The notes: generated by a model from the sequence alone, not told the origin. DNA of 64,000 nucleotides from Jiulongibacter sediminis (GCF_001306455.1 NZ_LGTQ01000012.1:62001-126000); one strand, 5' to 3'. Counted from the first letter of the stretch, positions 24,444 through 34,485 are shown. Numbers and translations: made by a program.

Positions 24444-25877
24444 TTGGTTAATACATTGATTGAAAACGACGCTCAAATAGTCTGGAATAACTGCCTGAAG
24501 GTGATTAAACAACACGTTTCAGAGCAAAGTTACAGGACTTGGTTTGAACCCGTTATCCCGTATAAACTACTGGGTAAAAAGCTAATCATTCAGGTTCCCA
24601 GCCAATTCTTCTACGAATGGCTTGAGGATAATTATGTTCAATTGCTAAGAAAGGCCCTTGATTTTTCACTTGGCAGAGAAGGGCAGCTGGAATATTCTAT
24701 TGTAGTAGACAGTGGTGATAGAGTAAAAAACAGCCCTCCGATGTCTGTGAATGCTCCCAACAAGCCACATAAAACTCCTGAAAAAGAAACTGAAGCAGAA
24801 AAAAAAGTAAACAGCCCGTTTGTTTTAAGAGGTTTAGACAACGCTCAGTCTGAGTCATTCCTAAACCGGTCTTATACTTTTGAAAACTTTATTGAAGGCG
24901 ACTGTAACCGCCTTGCTCGTGCGGCAAGTTTTGCAGTGGCTGAAAAACCTAGTGTCACCTCATTTAATCCCTTAATGATTTACGGGGGAGTAGGCCTTGG
25001 CAAAACTCACCTAGTTCAGGCCATTGGGAATTATATTAAAATGAATTTTGAAGGAAAGTTCGTTTTGTATGTTTCCTCAGAGAAGTTTACCAGTCAGTTT
25101 ATCAACGCTATTCGTAATAATAGTCTTCAGGACTTTATGGCCTTCTACATGCAGGTAGATGTGCTTATTCTCGATGATGTCCAGTTTTTATCCGGTAAAG
25201 AAAAAACACAGGAAACCTTCTTCCATATTTTCAATCACCTGCACCAGTCAGGTAAGCAGATTGTGATGACCTCTGACCGTCCTCCACGTGATTTGGAGGG
25301 AATGGAAGACCGCCTGCTTTCAAGATTCAAATGGGGATTGACAGCCGACCTGCAAAGTCCTGATCTTGAAACCAGAATTGCCATCATTCATAAAAAGACT
25401 CAGGATGAAGGTATTGATATCGATTTTGAGGTAATAGAGTATCTTGCTCATAGTATTGACTCCAACGTCAGAGAATTGGAAGGTGTCATGATCTCGCTTA
25501 TTGCCCAGGCATCTTTGACTCAAAGAACCATTGATCTTGAATTAGCCAAAAGAACACTCAACCATATTGTCACTGAATCTGAAAAAGAAGTAAGCATTGA
25601 TGGCATAGTGAGTGTAGTTACAGAGCATTACAGTGTAAGAATAGCCGACCTGAAAAGTAAAAGCAGGCTGAGAAGCATTGTGATTCCTCGTCAGGTGGCC
25701 ATGTATCTTGCCAAAGAGCTTACGAATTTATCTTTAAAGTCAATCGGATACCACTTCGGCGGTCGCGACCATAGCACAGTCATTCATGCAATTCAGACCG
25801 TGAATGATTTGATGGACACCAATAAAGAAATGGAAAAGGAGGTCAACTCTTTAATGAAGCAATTCAAAAAGAAATAA
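24444..25877 (+). CDS. dnaA: Chromosomal replication initiator DnaA
   Basis: DnaA opens the replication origin and regulates transcription. All four domains are visible: domain I (about 1-90, WNNCLKVIKQHVSEQSYRTWF), a variable linker, the AAA+ domain with Walker A GGVGLGKT (181-188) and Walker B VLILDDVQF (240-248), and domain IV with the DNA-binding signature GRDHSTVIHA near the C-terminus. The frame has no ATG before about codon 100: an in-frame stop lies at 24438-24440, so translation must begin at the TTG at 24444 or the TTG at 24456. A weak start codon would limit DnaA levels. The 3' end overlaps the convergent coaE gene by 14 bases. Confidence 0.95.
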   Translation: MVNTLIENDAQIVWNNCLKVIKQHVSEQSYRTWFEPVIPYKLLGKKLIIQVPSQFFYEWLEDNYVQLLRKALDFSLGREGQLEYSIVVDSGDRVKNSPPMSVNAPNKPHKTPEKETEAEKKVNSPFVLRGLDNAQSESFLNRSYTFENFIEGDCNRLARAASFAVAEKPSVTSFNPLMIYGGVGLGKTHLVQAIGNYIKMNFEGKFVLYVSSEKFTSQFINAIRNNSLQDFMAFYMQVDVLILDDVQFLSGKEKTQETFFHIFNHLHQSGKQIVMTSDRPPRDLEGMEDRLLSRFKWGLTADLQSPDLETRIAIIHKKTQDEGIDIDFEVIEYLAHSIDSNVRELEGVMISLIAQASLTQRTIDLELAKRTLNHIVTESEKEVSIDGIVSVVTEHYSVRIADLKSKSRLRSIVIPRQVAMYLAKELTNLSLKSIGYHFGGRDHSTVIHAIQTVNDLMDTNKEMEKEVNSLMKQFKKK

Positions 25878-26436
25878 GCTTCTTGTGAATTTCAAGAACC
25901 TGGGGAATAAGTAAGTCAGATTCATTAACAACTACAAAATCAGCTAAAGCTCTAAAATCAGCTTCATTTTGCTGATTTTCTATGATTTTCAACACGGCCT
26001 CTATGGTTCTGAAGTTATCTCTTTTGAGCGTCCTCTCAACTCTTTTCTCGCGGGAGGCATGCACATAGATCAAATGATCAATACCCGACTTACTTTTCGC
26101 AATGGCCGCTTCCTTTATAATATAGGGAGTTGTTTTAGATTTTACCCAGCTTTCAAAATGCATGGCAACTGCCGGATGCACAAGACTATTCAATCTATGT
26201 AATAGGTCAGAATCATTGAAAACTTTTGAGGCTACATAATTCCGATTGTATTCCCCATTTACATACGCCTCTTCTCCAAGCAGTTTGACAATCCCGGTTT
26301 TGAGTTTATTATCGTTTTTAATAAGCCTCTTTGCTTCATCATCAGCATGGAAAACAGGGATACCCAGAACTTCAAAAATTCGGGCGACAGTGCTTTTCCC
26401 TGAGCCAATACCACCTGTTATTCCAACTTTAATCAT
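25864..26436 (-). CDS. coaE: Dephospho-CoA kinase
   Basis: The enzyme phosphorylates the 3'-hydroxyl of dephospho-CoA, the last step of CoA synthesis. The P-loop GGIGSGKST (residues 8-16) follows the strand IKVGIT, then VFHADDEAKRL and, further on, LVHPAVAMHFE and IYVHASREKRVERTLKRD, all typical of CoaE. I take the ATG at 26436 rather than the upstream in-frame ATG at 26475, since the core domain begins there. This start overlaps the end of the glycosyltransferase gene by 8 bases (ATGATTAA), so the two are probably translationally coupled. Its 3' end overlaps dnaA, which points the other way. Confidence 0.93.
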   Translation of the reverse strand: MIKVGITGGIGSGKSTVARIFEVLGIPVFHADDEAKRLIKNDNKLKTGIVKLLGEEAYVNGEYNRNYVASKVFNDSDLLHRLNSLVHPAVAMHFESWVKSKTTPYIIKEAAIAKSKSGIDHLIYVHASREKRVERTLKRDNFRTIEAVLKIIENQQNEADFRALADFVVVNESDLLIPQVLEIHKKLISF

Positions 26437-27430
26437 GATTGGGCATTTGGCTAAATTTCTTATTCCCTTTGACAAAGTACTGCCATACGACGGAATATTT
26501 CTTTAGGACCAGAGAAGATTTTGGATAACCCTTGCTCTTTTTCAAGAGATACGGAATCATCCTGTAGAAAGCAAAGTGAGCACGAAGTACCGCCCAAAAG
26601 TCAGACAGCTTTCCATCCAGAAGAAGTTTTATTCCAGATACTCCGTCCAGTATCAATCGCACAAAAAGCCTATACGGCAAAGCTGCCAGCGGAAGGTTTT
26701 TGAGTAAAATAGCAAGGCCATTTCGGTAATTCAAAAAGGTTTTTCTCGGGTTTGACTTGTTTAGTGTTCCCCCACCCAAATGAAAGACCGTGCTCTCCGG
26801 AAAGTACTTAATGATGTAACCCGCATTTCGGATTCTCCAGCAAATGTCAATCTCCTCCATATGAGCGAAGAAGCGTTCGTCAAAACCATCCAATTTTTGA
26901 AAAACATCAGATCTTATTACCAAACAAGCCCCTGTGGCCCAGGCAATTTCCAATTCATCATCGTATTGACCTATGTCTTTTTCGCAAGTATCAAAAACCC
27001 TCCCGCGGCAAAAGGGGTAACCCCATTTGTCAAGGAAGCCTCCGGCAGCACCGGCGTATTCAAAATAGTCTTTTTGATGATAGGATAAAATCTTAGGCTG
27101 AGCAGCAGCCAGTTTTTTGTCTTCAAATGCCCCAATGAAAGGTAAAAGCCAGTTTGGAGTAACTTCGACGTCTGAGTTTAATAGGACGAGGAGATCGGCT
27201 TCAATACCGGAAAGAGCACGGTTATACCCACCAGCATAGCCGGTATTCTCCGTCATTTCCAAAACTTTTACGGCATTAAATTGAGAGGTTAAGATTTCGA
27301 TCGAGTCATCAATACTGGCATTATCGGCGACCCAGATTTCAGCCTCATTTGAATATTGAATTACTGAAGGAAGAAACGTTTTGAGATGATCGGCTCCGTT
27401 ATAGTTTAATATGACGACAGCTACCTTCAA
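26429..27430 (-). CDS. Family 2 glycosyltransferase, rhamnosyltransferase-like
   Basis: The 333-residue protein has the GT-A N-terminus VAVVILNYNGADHL, a WVADNASIDDS segment, LLNSDVEVTPNWL where the DxD-like metal site lies, and the mid-domain ATGACLVIRSDVFQKLDGFDERFFAHMEEIDICWRIR block shared with rhamnosyl- and galactosyl-transferases acting on cell-surface polysaccharide. The C-terminal third is basic and hydrophobic and may sit on the membrane. Sugar and acceptor are unknown. It follows the YbaB gene after 6 bases and overlaps coaE by 8 bases. Confidence 0.87.
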   Translation of the reverse strand: MKVAVVILNYNGADHLKTFLPSVIQYSNEAEIWVADNASIDDSIEILTSQFNAVKVLEMTENTGYAGGYNRALSGIEADLLVLLNSDVEVTPNWLLPFIGAFEDKKLAAAQPKILSYHQKDYFEYAGAAGGFLDKWGYPFCRGRVFDTCEKDIGQYDDELEIAWATGACLVIRSDVFQKLDGFDERFFAHMEEIDICWRIRNAGYIIKYFPESTVFHLGGGTLNKSNPRKTFLNYRNGLAILLKNLPLAALPYRLFVRLILDGVSGIKLLLDGKLSDFWAVLRAHFAFYRMIPYLLKKSKGYPKSSLVLKKYSVVWQYFVKGNKKFSQMPNHD

Positions 27431-27436
27431 GAAACC

Positions 27437-27781
27437 TTATTTATTGAACATGGAGTTAATATCCATTCCCGGAATATTTGGCAACATTCCCTCGGTAATG
27501 CTTTGCATCTCTTCTTTGGCTTTTGCCTCAGCGTTTTCCAAAGCTTTATTTGCAGCAGCAACAATTAAGTCCTGAAGGATATCTATTTCTTCTTTGTTGA
27601 GCAGCTCGGGTTCAATTTCAACTTTCAAAAGAGATTTTTTGCCATTGGCGGTTACTTTAACCATACCTCCTCCAGCTTCTCCTTCAGCGGTAATATCTCC
27701 GAGCTTTTCCTGAGTTTCCTGCATTTTAGATTGCAGTTCTTTCATTTTGCCCATCATACCGGCCATATCAAAAAGTCCCAT
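27437..27781 (-). CDS. YbaB/EbfC family nucleoid-associated protein
   Basis: The 114-residue protein (from the ATG at 27781) reads MGLFDMAGMMGKMKELQSKM, then a coiled-coil-like helix, GGGMVKVTANGKKSLLKVEIEPELL, and a C-terminal helix ending near MLPNIPGM. This is the YbaB/EbfC DNA-binding family (about 100-110 residues), usually next to dnaX-recR in other bacteria; neither is here. It binds DNA as a dimer and may influence gene expression. I prefer this ATG over the one nine codons upstream because the family starts with MxxxM-rich residues. The T9SS-secreted protein gene lies 61 bases upstream. Confidence 0.85.
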   Translation of the reverse strand: MGLFDMAGMMGKMKELQSKMQETQEKLGDITAEGEAGGGMVKVTANGKKSLLKVEIEPELLNKEEIDILQDLIVAAANKALENAEAKAKEEMQSITEGMLPNIPGMDINSMFNK

Positions 27782-27842
27782 TTTATTCTTGTTTTTTTTG
27801 AATGACAAAAATAAGGATACTTTGGTTTAGAAAGAAGGGAGT

Positions 27843-29954
27843 TTATTTCAATAATGAAACCGAGCCCGATTTTGAGAACTCTTCTCCGGCAAGGCTTACG
27901 CCATTGATACGATAGCCGTAGCTACCTGATGGTGCCATTTCGCCTGATCTGATAGTGCCATTCCAGCCACTACCATCTACATCGCCCTCGAAGATCACAC
28001 TTCCCCATCGATCGTAGATGGTAATTGTGCCCGAATCCAGAAACTTAGATCTGATTTCAAAATTGTCATTCATTCCGTCACCATTTGGAGTAAATGCTGA
28101 TGGAATGTATACATTAGCAGGGATTTCAATGGTGACAGTGTTACTGTAAGAAGGGAAAGTAAAATCTGTAAATCCAGGTAAATCGAGATCCTGCTCAGCT
28201 CTGATTCTAAACTTCAGAGTTGGTGTGGTAGCCTGATAAATCATTTCACCTACACCCTGGCTTAAGTCCGTTGTTCTGTATGCCGGAAGAAAAGCTCCAA
28301 TGTCAGAATCCCACATTTCTACAATATACTCTGCCGGCCCGCTTGTTAAAACGTTATCCGGAAAACTGTAGTCAGTCCAGTCAAGAGTATTTCCGTTTGC
28401 AGACAAGAATACCGTACAGAATTCAGGGGACAAATCAGACTCAATACCGCAGGCATCTTCTACCTGGTACTTGTAGCAATAAGACCCGGAATTTGGCACT
28501 ACAGAAATATCGTCAAAAGTGTTAGGACCACTTCCAATTCTAATAAAATCCTTTTCATCAGGAGCTTTGTGGAAGAAGGTATAGTTAGATGCATCCTGCT
28601 CGCTGAAAACAACAAGCTTAATCATTGAATCATCTGTGGATGTATATCCGGCGTTGATAACACCATTCGGAATAATTTTGATGTTCCCATTCATAGGATC
28701 AACCTCATAATCCTCCGATTCTATGATTATATACTCCGTTCTCCCATTAATTTGGACAGCATATCGTGCCGTAACCACATAAGAATAGACTTTACCACAC
28801 TCAAGGTTATTATCAGAAAAACCTGTATCAAGCTTTGAGTTCAAACTCAAAGGATCAAGACAGCTATCACACCCCTGAGTAAACCGGTTTAATGATAACT
28901 GTTGAGGGACACCGCCCGGAGCCGTTGGAAAATCCCAGTACAAGGAAACATCTGACGAGCTGGACTGTGTGGAACTGAGGCCAAAACCGCAAACAATATT
29001 TGAGGGTACAATAGCACCACAATATCCTTCAACTACTATTCTGAAGCAATATTTCTTATTCTCATCAAGACCACCAGCTTCAAATTCACCATCTTTTGCG
29101 GTTCCCAATTTTACCCAGTTATAGCTTCCGCCGTTATCTTCAGCATATTGCACTTCATACTCTGTGCCCAACGTATAATTTCTAAAACCAAGTCTCACTC
29201 CTTTTCCTCCTTCTGTGGTTTTAAGTGAGGAAAGAACCGGAGCTACTCCCTGAGAAGGTGTTTCTACCTTGGGATCAGTGGTGCATTTGTCAAAACCTGA
29301 GGTCACCTGATATTGTCCCTTGATCGATACCTGAGCCAGCGTTCCACCATATGTTCTTGTTTGAACGTAAGGGAGTGTAAAATTCTCAATAGTTTCTTCA
29401 ACGCCAATCCCCCAATCAATAATGTAGCGGTCATGAACATTCTCCGGAACATCCTTTATTTCTATTGTAACACTTGTACCATCACAAGTATAAATATCAG
29501 CAACCGGCTCAGCTTCACTTAAAACACGAATTGAATTACAATCCAGGTATTTTTGCCCGCCTCTTTCTCCGATTTGGAGTATCCAGTGGTTACCGGCAGG
29601 AAGTGTTCCTGTACCCTTAAATATACCTCCATTTAGTGAGGCCACTACCGGACTAAAACCCGGTGCAGTAATATCCACATCGTCAGTCATTCCGAAATAA
29701 TAAGAAACCGAGCTAAACTGTCCGATACTTGTGACTGTTGCATTTGTTGCGTTAATGGGTTTGGTAGCTTCGTTTGCCCCTATACAGGTCTCAGTAGCTG
29801 TACCAAAATCACCACCAAGCAAGTAGCCCGGAGGAGGGGTAACACAAACAGACGGCTTATTCTGAGCGGTGGCATTGATACTTAATAGAGGTATCAAAAT
29901 GGCCAGAATAGCTCCAATATATCTTTTTACTTTTTTGGGTAAATTAATCTTCAT
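27843..29954 (-). CDS. Secreted fibronectin-type protein with type IX (type B) sorting domain
   Basis: The 703-residue protein has a signal peptide (about residues 1-29, KKVKRYIGAILAILIPLLSI region), a central part with fibronectin-III-like sections (for example YEVQYAEDNGGSYNWVKLGT), and a C-terminal domain of about 90 residues. That domain contains the gliding-motility-associated type B sorting sequence: YIPSAFTPNGDGMNDNFEI, then TITIYDRWGSVIF and YGYRINGV. Proteins with this end are exported by the type IX secretion system to the surface or medium. Its role is unknown; adhesion is possible. I prefer the ATG at 29954, with a normal signal peptide, over an upstream ATG at 30011. Confidence 0.85.
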   Translation of the reverse strand: MKINLPKKVKRYIGAILAILIPLLSINATAQNKPSVCVTPPPGYLLGGDFGTATETCIGANEATKPINATNATVTSIGQFSSVSYYFGMTDDVDITAPGFSPVVASLNGGIFKGTGTLPAGNHWILQIGERGGQKYLDCNSIRVLSEAEPVADIYTCDGTSVTIEIKDVPENVHDRYIIDWGIGVEETIENFTLPYVQTRTYGGTLAQVSIKGQYQVTSGFDKCTTDPKVETPSQGVAPVLSSLKTTEGGKGVRLGFRNYTLGTEYEVQYAEDNGGSYNWVKLGTAKDGEFEAGGLDENKKYCFRIVVEGYCGAIVPSNIVCGFGLSSTQSSSSDVSLYWDFPTAPGGVPQQLSLNRFTQGCDSCLDPLSLNSKLDTGFSDNNLECGKVYSYVVTARYAVQINGRTEYIIIESEDYEVDPMNGNIKIIPNGVINAGYTSTDDSMIKLVVFSEQDASNYTFFHKAPDEKDFIRIGSGPNTFDDISVVPNSGSYCYKYQVEDACGIESDLSPEFCTVFLSANGNTLDWTDYSFPDNVLTSGPAEYIVEMWDSDIGAFLPAYRTTDLSQGVGEMIYQATTPTLKFRIRAEQDLDLPGFTDFTFPSYSNTVTIEIPANVYIPSAFTPNGDGMNDNFEIRSKFLDSGTITIYDRWGSVIFEGDVDGSGWNGTIRSGEMAPSGSYGYRINGVSLAGEEFSKSGSVSLLK

Positions 29955-30180
29955 CTTATGACTAATGATTGTTTTAAGATAATCCCAAAAACCATGCCTG
30001 ATTTTAAGCAAGCGGTATTACTAAAAATAAGGAATTTAATTCAACGAATGAGATTTGGTTCTCAAAAGATTCATTCAGAGGCTTATCAATTCATCTGTTT
30101 TTATCATTTTTCCAAAGCCAGGAAACTGAAGCCATCCTGATTTTCGTTCTTCAGACGGTCTTCCAGAGTAAAAAGTAACA

Positions 30181-30207
30181 TATCTTTGCAGCATATTTTA
30201 CAGGAGG
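30181..30207 (+). promoter_or_regulatory. -7 box and Shine-Dalgarno of ribBA
   Basis: TATCTTTG at 30181-30188 fits TAnnTTTG, and AGGAGG at 30202-30207 lies 12 bases before the ATG. A full Shine-Dalgarno is unusual for this window, where most starts lack one. No FMN-riboswitch-like conserved structure is evident in the upstream 200 bases. Confidence 0.45.
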
Positions 30208-30219
30208 CTCAAAACTCAT

Positions 30220-31440
30220 ATGGAGAAAATAAAACTTGATACCGTCGAAGAGGCAATTGATGAAATTGCGAAAGGAAATGTTGTAATAGTGGTGGATGAC
30301 GAAGATCGTGAAAACGAAGGCGACTTCATTTGTGCAGCAGAAAAAATCACACCTGAGATGGTCAACTTTATGGTGAAAGAAGGTCGGGGCCTAATGTGCG
30401 TTCCTCTCACTCATGAAAGGTGTGATACACTCGGCCTTGAGATGATGGTGGGTAAAAACACCGCGACTCACGCCACACCGTTTACAGTTTCGGTTGATCT
30501 CCTTGGATATGGATGTACAACTGGTATTTCTGCTTCTGATCGTTCGAAAACCATATTTGCCCTCACAGACGAGAAAACGAAACCCGAAGAGCTTGGCAGA
30601 CCTGGACATATTTTCCCTCTCAGAGCTGCTGATGGTGGTGTTTTGAGAAGAGCTGGACATACTGAAGCGGCTATTGATCTCGCTGTAATGGCTGGCTTAA
30701 AGCCTGCCGGAGTTCTCATTGAAATCATGAATGAAGACGGCACAATGGCACGTCTTCCTCAGTTAAGAGAACTTGCAGATAAACATAATCTCAAGTTGGT
30801 TTCAATCAAAGCTATGATTGAGTACCGCCTCAAAAAAGAAAGCTTGATAGAGCGGGAAATTGGCGTAGAAATGCCAACCGAATGGGGTGACTTTGACTTA
30901 ATAGCCTTCAGGCAAAGAGATAATAATCAATTACATCTGGCCCTCAAAAAAGGAAACTGGGAAGAAGACGAGCCAGTAATGGTGCGGGTTCACTCCTCAT
31001 GTGTGACAGGTGATATTTTTGGTTCTTGCCGATGCGACTGCGGCCCTCAGCTACATGCCGCCATGCAGCAAGTAGAGAATGAAGGTAAAGGGCTGGTGCT
31101 GTACATGAATCAGGAAGGCCGTGGAATTGGACTTCTCAATAAGCTAAAGGCCTACAAGTTACAAGAACAAGGGAGAGATACGGTAGAAGCGAATATTGAA
31201 TTAGGTTTTCAGCCAGATCAGCGTGACTATGGAGTAGGTGCTCAAATATTAAGAGATTTGAATATTTCAAAAATCCGTTTACTCTCCAATAACCCGAAAA
31301 AAAGAGCGGGTTTGATGGGATATGGCCTTGAAATCGTAGAAACAATTCCTTTGGAAATTACACCTAACGCTCACAATCAGGTTTACCTCCAAACCAAAAG
31401 AGATAAAATGGGTCATGAAATCTTAAGAGATGAAGTCTAA
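30220..31440 (+). CDS. ribBA: Bifunctional DHBP synthase / GTP cyclohydrolase II
   Basis: The N-terminal half (about 1-205) is 3,4-dihydroxy-2-butanone-4-phosphate synthase, with [11 protein letters not shown] near residues 27-37 and [11 protein letters not shown] around 127-137. The C-terminal half is GTP cyclohydrolase II, with three zinc cysteines in [17 protein letters not shown] and the NQEGRGIG segment. The protein supplies both precursors of riboflavin in the cytoplasm. Length (406) is normal for the fusion. No other rib genes are adjacent. The next gene, mtgA, starts 11 bases before this stop codon, so translation is probably coupled. Confidence 0.95.
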   Translation: MEKIKLDTVEEAIDEIAKGNVVIVVDDEDRENEGDFICAAEKITPEMVNFMVKEGRGLMCVPLTHERCDTLGLEMMVGKNTATHATPFTVSVDLLGYGCTTGISASDRSKTIFALTDEKTKPEELGRPGHIFPLRAADGGVLRRAGHTEAAIDLAVMAGLKPAGVLIEIMNEDGTMARLPQLRELADKHNLKLVSIKAMIEYRLKKESLIEREIGVEMPTEWGDFDLIAFRQRDNNQLHLALKKGNWEEDEPVMVRVHSSCVTGDIFGSCRCDCGPQLHAAMQQVENEGKGLVLYMNQEGRGIGLLNKLKAYKLQEQGRDTVEANIELGFQPDQRDYGVGAQILRDLNISKIRLLSNNPKKRAGLMGYGLEIVETIPLEITPNAHNQVYLQTKRDKMGHEILRDEV

Positions 31441-32125
31441 TAAGCTTCTCAGCAGAATCAGAAAGGTAATTCTGAAGCTGATCGTAAGCTTTTTCGCTGT
31501 AAGTATCGGCCTAGTCATCTTTTTCAAATTTGTGCCGATTCCCATCACCATTACGATGATAGGCCAGTGGATTCAACAAGGTCATCTGAACTATAATTGG
31601 GAACCCATGGAAAATATCTCTGACGAAATGAAAATTGCCGTTGTAGCAGCAGAAGACCAGCTTTTTCCGGAACATCATGGCTTTGATATTGAAGCAATCA
31701 AAAACGCACTGGAGAGAAATCAAAAGTCTGGTAAAAAGAGAGGAGGAAGTACCATTAGTCAGCAAACTGCAAAGAATGTTTTTCTTTGGCAGGGGCGTTC
31801 ATGGCTCAGGAAAGGTCTTGAAACTTATTTCACTTTCTTAATAGAGACCATCTGGGGCAAAAAAAGAATTCTGGAGGTTTACCTAAATGTTGCAGAAATG
31901 GGCCCGGGCACTTTCGGAGCTCAGGCTGCGGCCAGAAGATATTATTCCATTGATGCTAAGAAACTTAACCGTTCACATGCCGCAGGAATAGCTGCTGTAT
32001 TGCCTAGCCCGAGGAAGTGGAAACTAAGCCCTATGGGCAACTATGTAGCGAGAAGAAAAAATCATATTCAAAGGCAAATTCGTCAATTGGGTGGTATTGC
32101 CTACCTGAAAAGCCTAAATTTATAG
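31430..32125 (+). CDS. mtgA: Monofunctional peptidoglycan glycosyltransferase
   Basis: The 231-residue GT51 enzyme polymerises lipid II into glycan chains without a transpeptidase domain. It has one N-terminal helix (about 11-33), then the catalytic motif [12 protein letters not shown], the [12 protein letters not shown] block, the [15 protein letters not shown] segment and the AARRYY region, all standard for the family. It should be inserted in the inner membrane with its domain in the periplasm. It overlaps ribBA by 11 bases and is followed by the dipeptidase after one base. Confidence 0.93.
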   Translation: MKSNKLLSRIRKVILKLIVSFFAVSIGLVIFFKFVPIPITITMIGQWIQQGHLNYNWEPMENISDEMKIAVVAAEDQLFPEHHGFDIEAIKNALERNQKSGKKRGGSTISQQTAKNVFLWQGRSWLRKGLETYFTFLIETIWGKKRILEVYLNVAEMGPGTFGAQAAARRYYSIDAKKLNRSHAAGIAAVLPSPRKWKLSPMGNYVARRKNHIQRQIRQLGGIAYLKSLNL

Positions 32126-32126
32126 C

Positions 32127-33200
32127 ATGTTCATATTTGATGCCCATCTAGACCTTGCCATGAATGCCATGGAATGGAACCGTGATCTCACGCTACCGCT
32201 TCAAACAATTAGACGCCGTGAGGCTAAAATGACAGACAAACCGGATCGTGGTAAAGGCACAGTATGTTTCCCTGAAATGCATAAAGGCGATGTTGGCCTT
32301 TGTACCGCTACATTGATTGCCCGCCATATTAAACCTAAATCCTTTCTGCCCGGCTGGTTCTCTCAGGAACAGGCCTGGGGGCATATTCAGGGTCAGTTGG
32401 CTTGGTACAAAGCGATGGAGAAGAAAGGTGCTTTGAGGCAAATCACCTCCGTTAACCAGCTGAATGATCACCTTGAACTTTGGAAGGATATTGAGACCGA
32501 ATACAGACCGGTAGGATACGTTCTCTCACTTGAAGGAGCAGATTCTATTGTGGATATCGACTACCTCGAGATACTATATAATCAGGGCCTTCGGGCCATC
32601 GGCTTAAGTCATTACGGCAAAGGGGTTTACGCTTTCGGAACTGACTCCGACGGCAGACTTCCAAAAATCGGAAAAGAACTGATCAAAAAAGTAACCGAGC
32701 TAGGTATTATCCTTGACCTTACTCACCTTTCTGATAAATGCTTTTATGATGCTCTGGGGCAACATGACGGAGCTGTATGGGCCAGCCATCATATGGTTAG
32801 GCGAATCACGCCACATAATCGTCAGTTAAGTGATGATATGATAGAGTCTATTCTGGAACGTGAAGGGATGATAGGCATGGCTTTGGATGCCTGGATGATC
32901 GTACCGAACTGGATCAGAGGCTACAGTACACCCAAAAGAAAAAAAGTGACTGTAGATCGGGTTATCGACCATATGCTACATATCGCCAATATTGCCGGTT
33001 CAACGAAGAACATCATGATCGGGAGCGATCTTGACGGGGCTTTTGGTTTTGAGCAAACCCCCATTGGTGTGAGGAGTATTGCCGATATCAAACGAAAATT
33101 CCCTGAAGCTATGGCTAAGCGTGGGCTTAAAGAAGATGAAATCAAAGGCATTCTCTCTCAAAACGGAATTGATTTTTTGAGAAAACACCTTGATCAATAA
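32127..33200 (+). CDS. M19 family membrane dipeptidase-like protein
   Basis: The 357-residue protein of the renal-dipeptidase family has the metal-ligand HLD motif (FDAHLDLA) near its start. It has LSLEGADSI around residue 133-141, DLTHLSDKCFYDAL near 201-214, ASHHMVRRITPHNR around 222-235, and GSDLDGAFGFE near 297-307. These carry the binuclear zinc ligands. Likely reaction: hydrolysis of dipeptides, including D-containing ones. No signal peptide is seen, so a cytoplasmic location is likely. It follows mtgA after one base. Its stop codon directly abuts the stop of argG on the other strand. Confidence 0.87.
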   Translation: MFIFDAHLDLAMNAMEWNRDLTLPLQTIRRREAKMTDKPDRGKGTVCFPEMHKGDVGLCTATLIARHIKPKSFLPGWFSQEQAWGHIQGQLAWYKAMEKKGALRQITSVNQLNDHLELWKDIETEYRPVGYVLSLEGADSIVDIDYLEILYNQGLRAIGLSHYGKGVYAFGTDSDGRLPKIGKELIKKVTELGIILDLTHLSDKCFYDALGQHDGAVWASHHMVRRITPHNRQLSDDMIESILEREGMIGMALDAWMIVPNWIRGYSTPKRKKVTVDRVIDHMLHIANIAGSTKNIMIGSDLDGAFGFEQTPIGVRSIADIKRKFPEAMAKRGLKEDEIKGILSQNGIDFLRKHLDQ

Positions 33201-34409
33201 TTACTTTTTCTCAGCCAATTCTTTGACCTTTTCGTAGATCATCACCTGGTTTGAAGCAATTTTTGAGAAACCTCGTACATCATCACCTGACCACGCATTG
33301 TTCATTTCACCATAACTTCCGAACACATCAGACATCAGGTCGTAATCAGATTTAACACCCAGCAGGTCAAAACGATACGAAGCAAGCCTTACTCTAACCA
33401 AACCGGTAACGTGAGCTTGCATTGAGGTAAACATGGCCTCCATATCACGCATGACAGGGTCATTGAATTGCCCTTCATGAAGCTGAATTCCATACCATTC
33501 TGCCACATTTTGTTTCCAATATTGTTGCCATTTGGTAAGAGTATGTTTTTCTAATAAATGGTGAGCTTTGATAATGATCAAAGGTGCTGCAGCCTCAAAG
33601 CCAACACGGCCTTTGATGCCAATAATTGTGTCACCAACGTGAGTATCGCGGCCAATTCCATAGGGAGAAGCCAATAAATGCAGTTTTCTTATAGCATCTA
33701 CCGGGTTATCAAATTTCTCGTTATTAACACCCTTCAGTTCACCTTTTTCAAAGTGAAGAATAACTTCCTCTTCTCCATCTTTTGTTTTTTGAACCGGGAA
33801 AGCAGATTCAGGAAGGTTATCGTATGAGTTCAAGGTTTCTTTACCCCCAACAGATGTCCCCCAAAGTCCCTGATTGATAGAGTATGCAGCCTTGTGCCAT
33901 TCCCTGTCTACACCTTTTGACTTCAGAAACTCAATCTCAGCGTCTCTTGAAAGCTTCATATCTCTGATCGGCGTAATAATCTCAGCATCAGGAACAATGG
34001 TACGGAAAGCCATGTCAAAACGCACCTGATCATTACCAGCTCCTGTGCTACCGTGAGCTATTGCCGTGGCACCAATACTTTTGGCATATTCAGCTACTGC
34101 AACAGCCTGAAAGATACGCTCAGCACTCACCGAGAGAGGATATGTGTTATTTTTCAGCACATTGCCAAAAATCAAATACTTGATGCAGTCATTATAGTAC
34201 TTATCCGCTACGCGACTTGTGTAATGAGATTTAACGCCTAGTTCGTAGGCTTTTTTCTCAATATCCGCTATCTCTTCATCAGAGAAACCACCTGTATCTA
34301 CAAGTACAGAGTGAACCTCCATACCCTTTTCCTCACCAAGATATTTTACACAAAATGAGGTATCAAGACCTCCGCTGTAAGCTAAAACTACTTTCTTTTG
34401 ATCTGCCAT
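33201..34409 (-). CDS. argG: Argininosuccinate synthase
   Basis: The 402-residue enzyme joins citrulline and aspartate with ATP in arginine synthesis. The P-loop-like VLAYSGGLDTS (residues 8-18), AHGSTGAGNDQVRF, PIRDMKLSRDAEIEFLKSKG and SPYGIGRD segments are the family hallmarks. Length is normal. It stands alone with no argF, argH or argC neighbours, so it is probably transcribed from its own promoter. It ends exactly where the convergent dipeptidase gene ends. Confidence 0.94.
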   Translation of the reverse strand: MADQKKVVLAYSGGLDTSFCVKYLGEEKGMEVHSVLVDTGGFSDEEIADIEKKAYELGVKSHYTSRVADKYYNDCIKYLIFGNVLKNNTYPLSVSAERIFQAVAVAEYAKSIGATAIAHGSTGAGNDQVRFDMAFRTIVPDAEIITPIRDMKLSRDAEIEFLKSKGVDREWHKAAYSINQGLWGTSVGGKETLNSYDNLPESAFPVQKTKDGEEEVILHFEKGELKGVNNEKFDNPVDAIRKLHLLASPYGIGRDTHVGDTIIGIKGRVGFEAAAPLIIIKAHHLLEKHTLTKWQQYWKQNVAEWYGIQLHEGQFNDPVMRDMEAMFTSMQAHVTGLVRVRLASYRFDLLGVKSDYDLMSDVFGSYGEMNNAWSGDDVRGFSKIASNQVMIYEKVKELAEKK

Positions 34410-34485
34410 TATTTTGTTTCCTTAAACGAGCGGCAAAAATAGGGATAAATCTCTTTGAGTAAACTAAAAAGCCGGAAACAGTTGC

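Noticed and set aside
29958-30140. 60-codon frame upstream of ribBA
   Set aside because: It overlaps the longer start of the T9SS protein gene and has no protein-like composition; taken as chance.
30012-30219. FMN riboswitch before ribBA
   Set aside because: None of the conserved RFN segments could be recognised.
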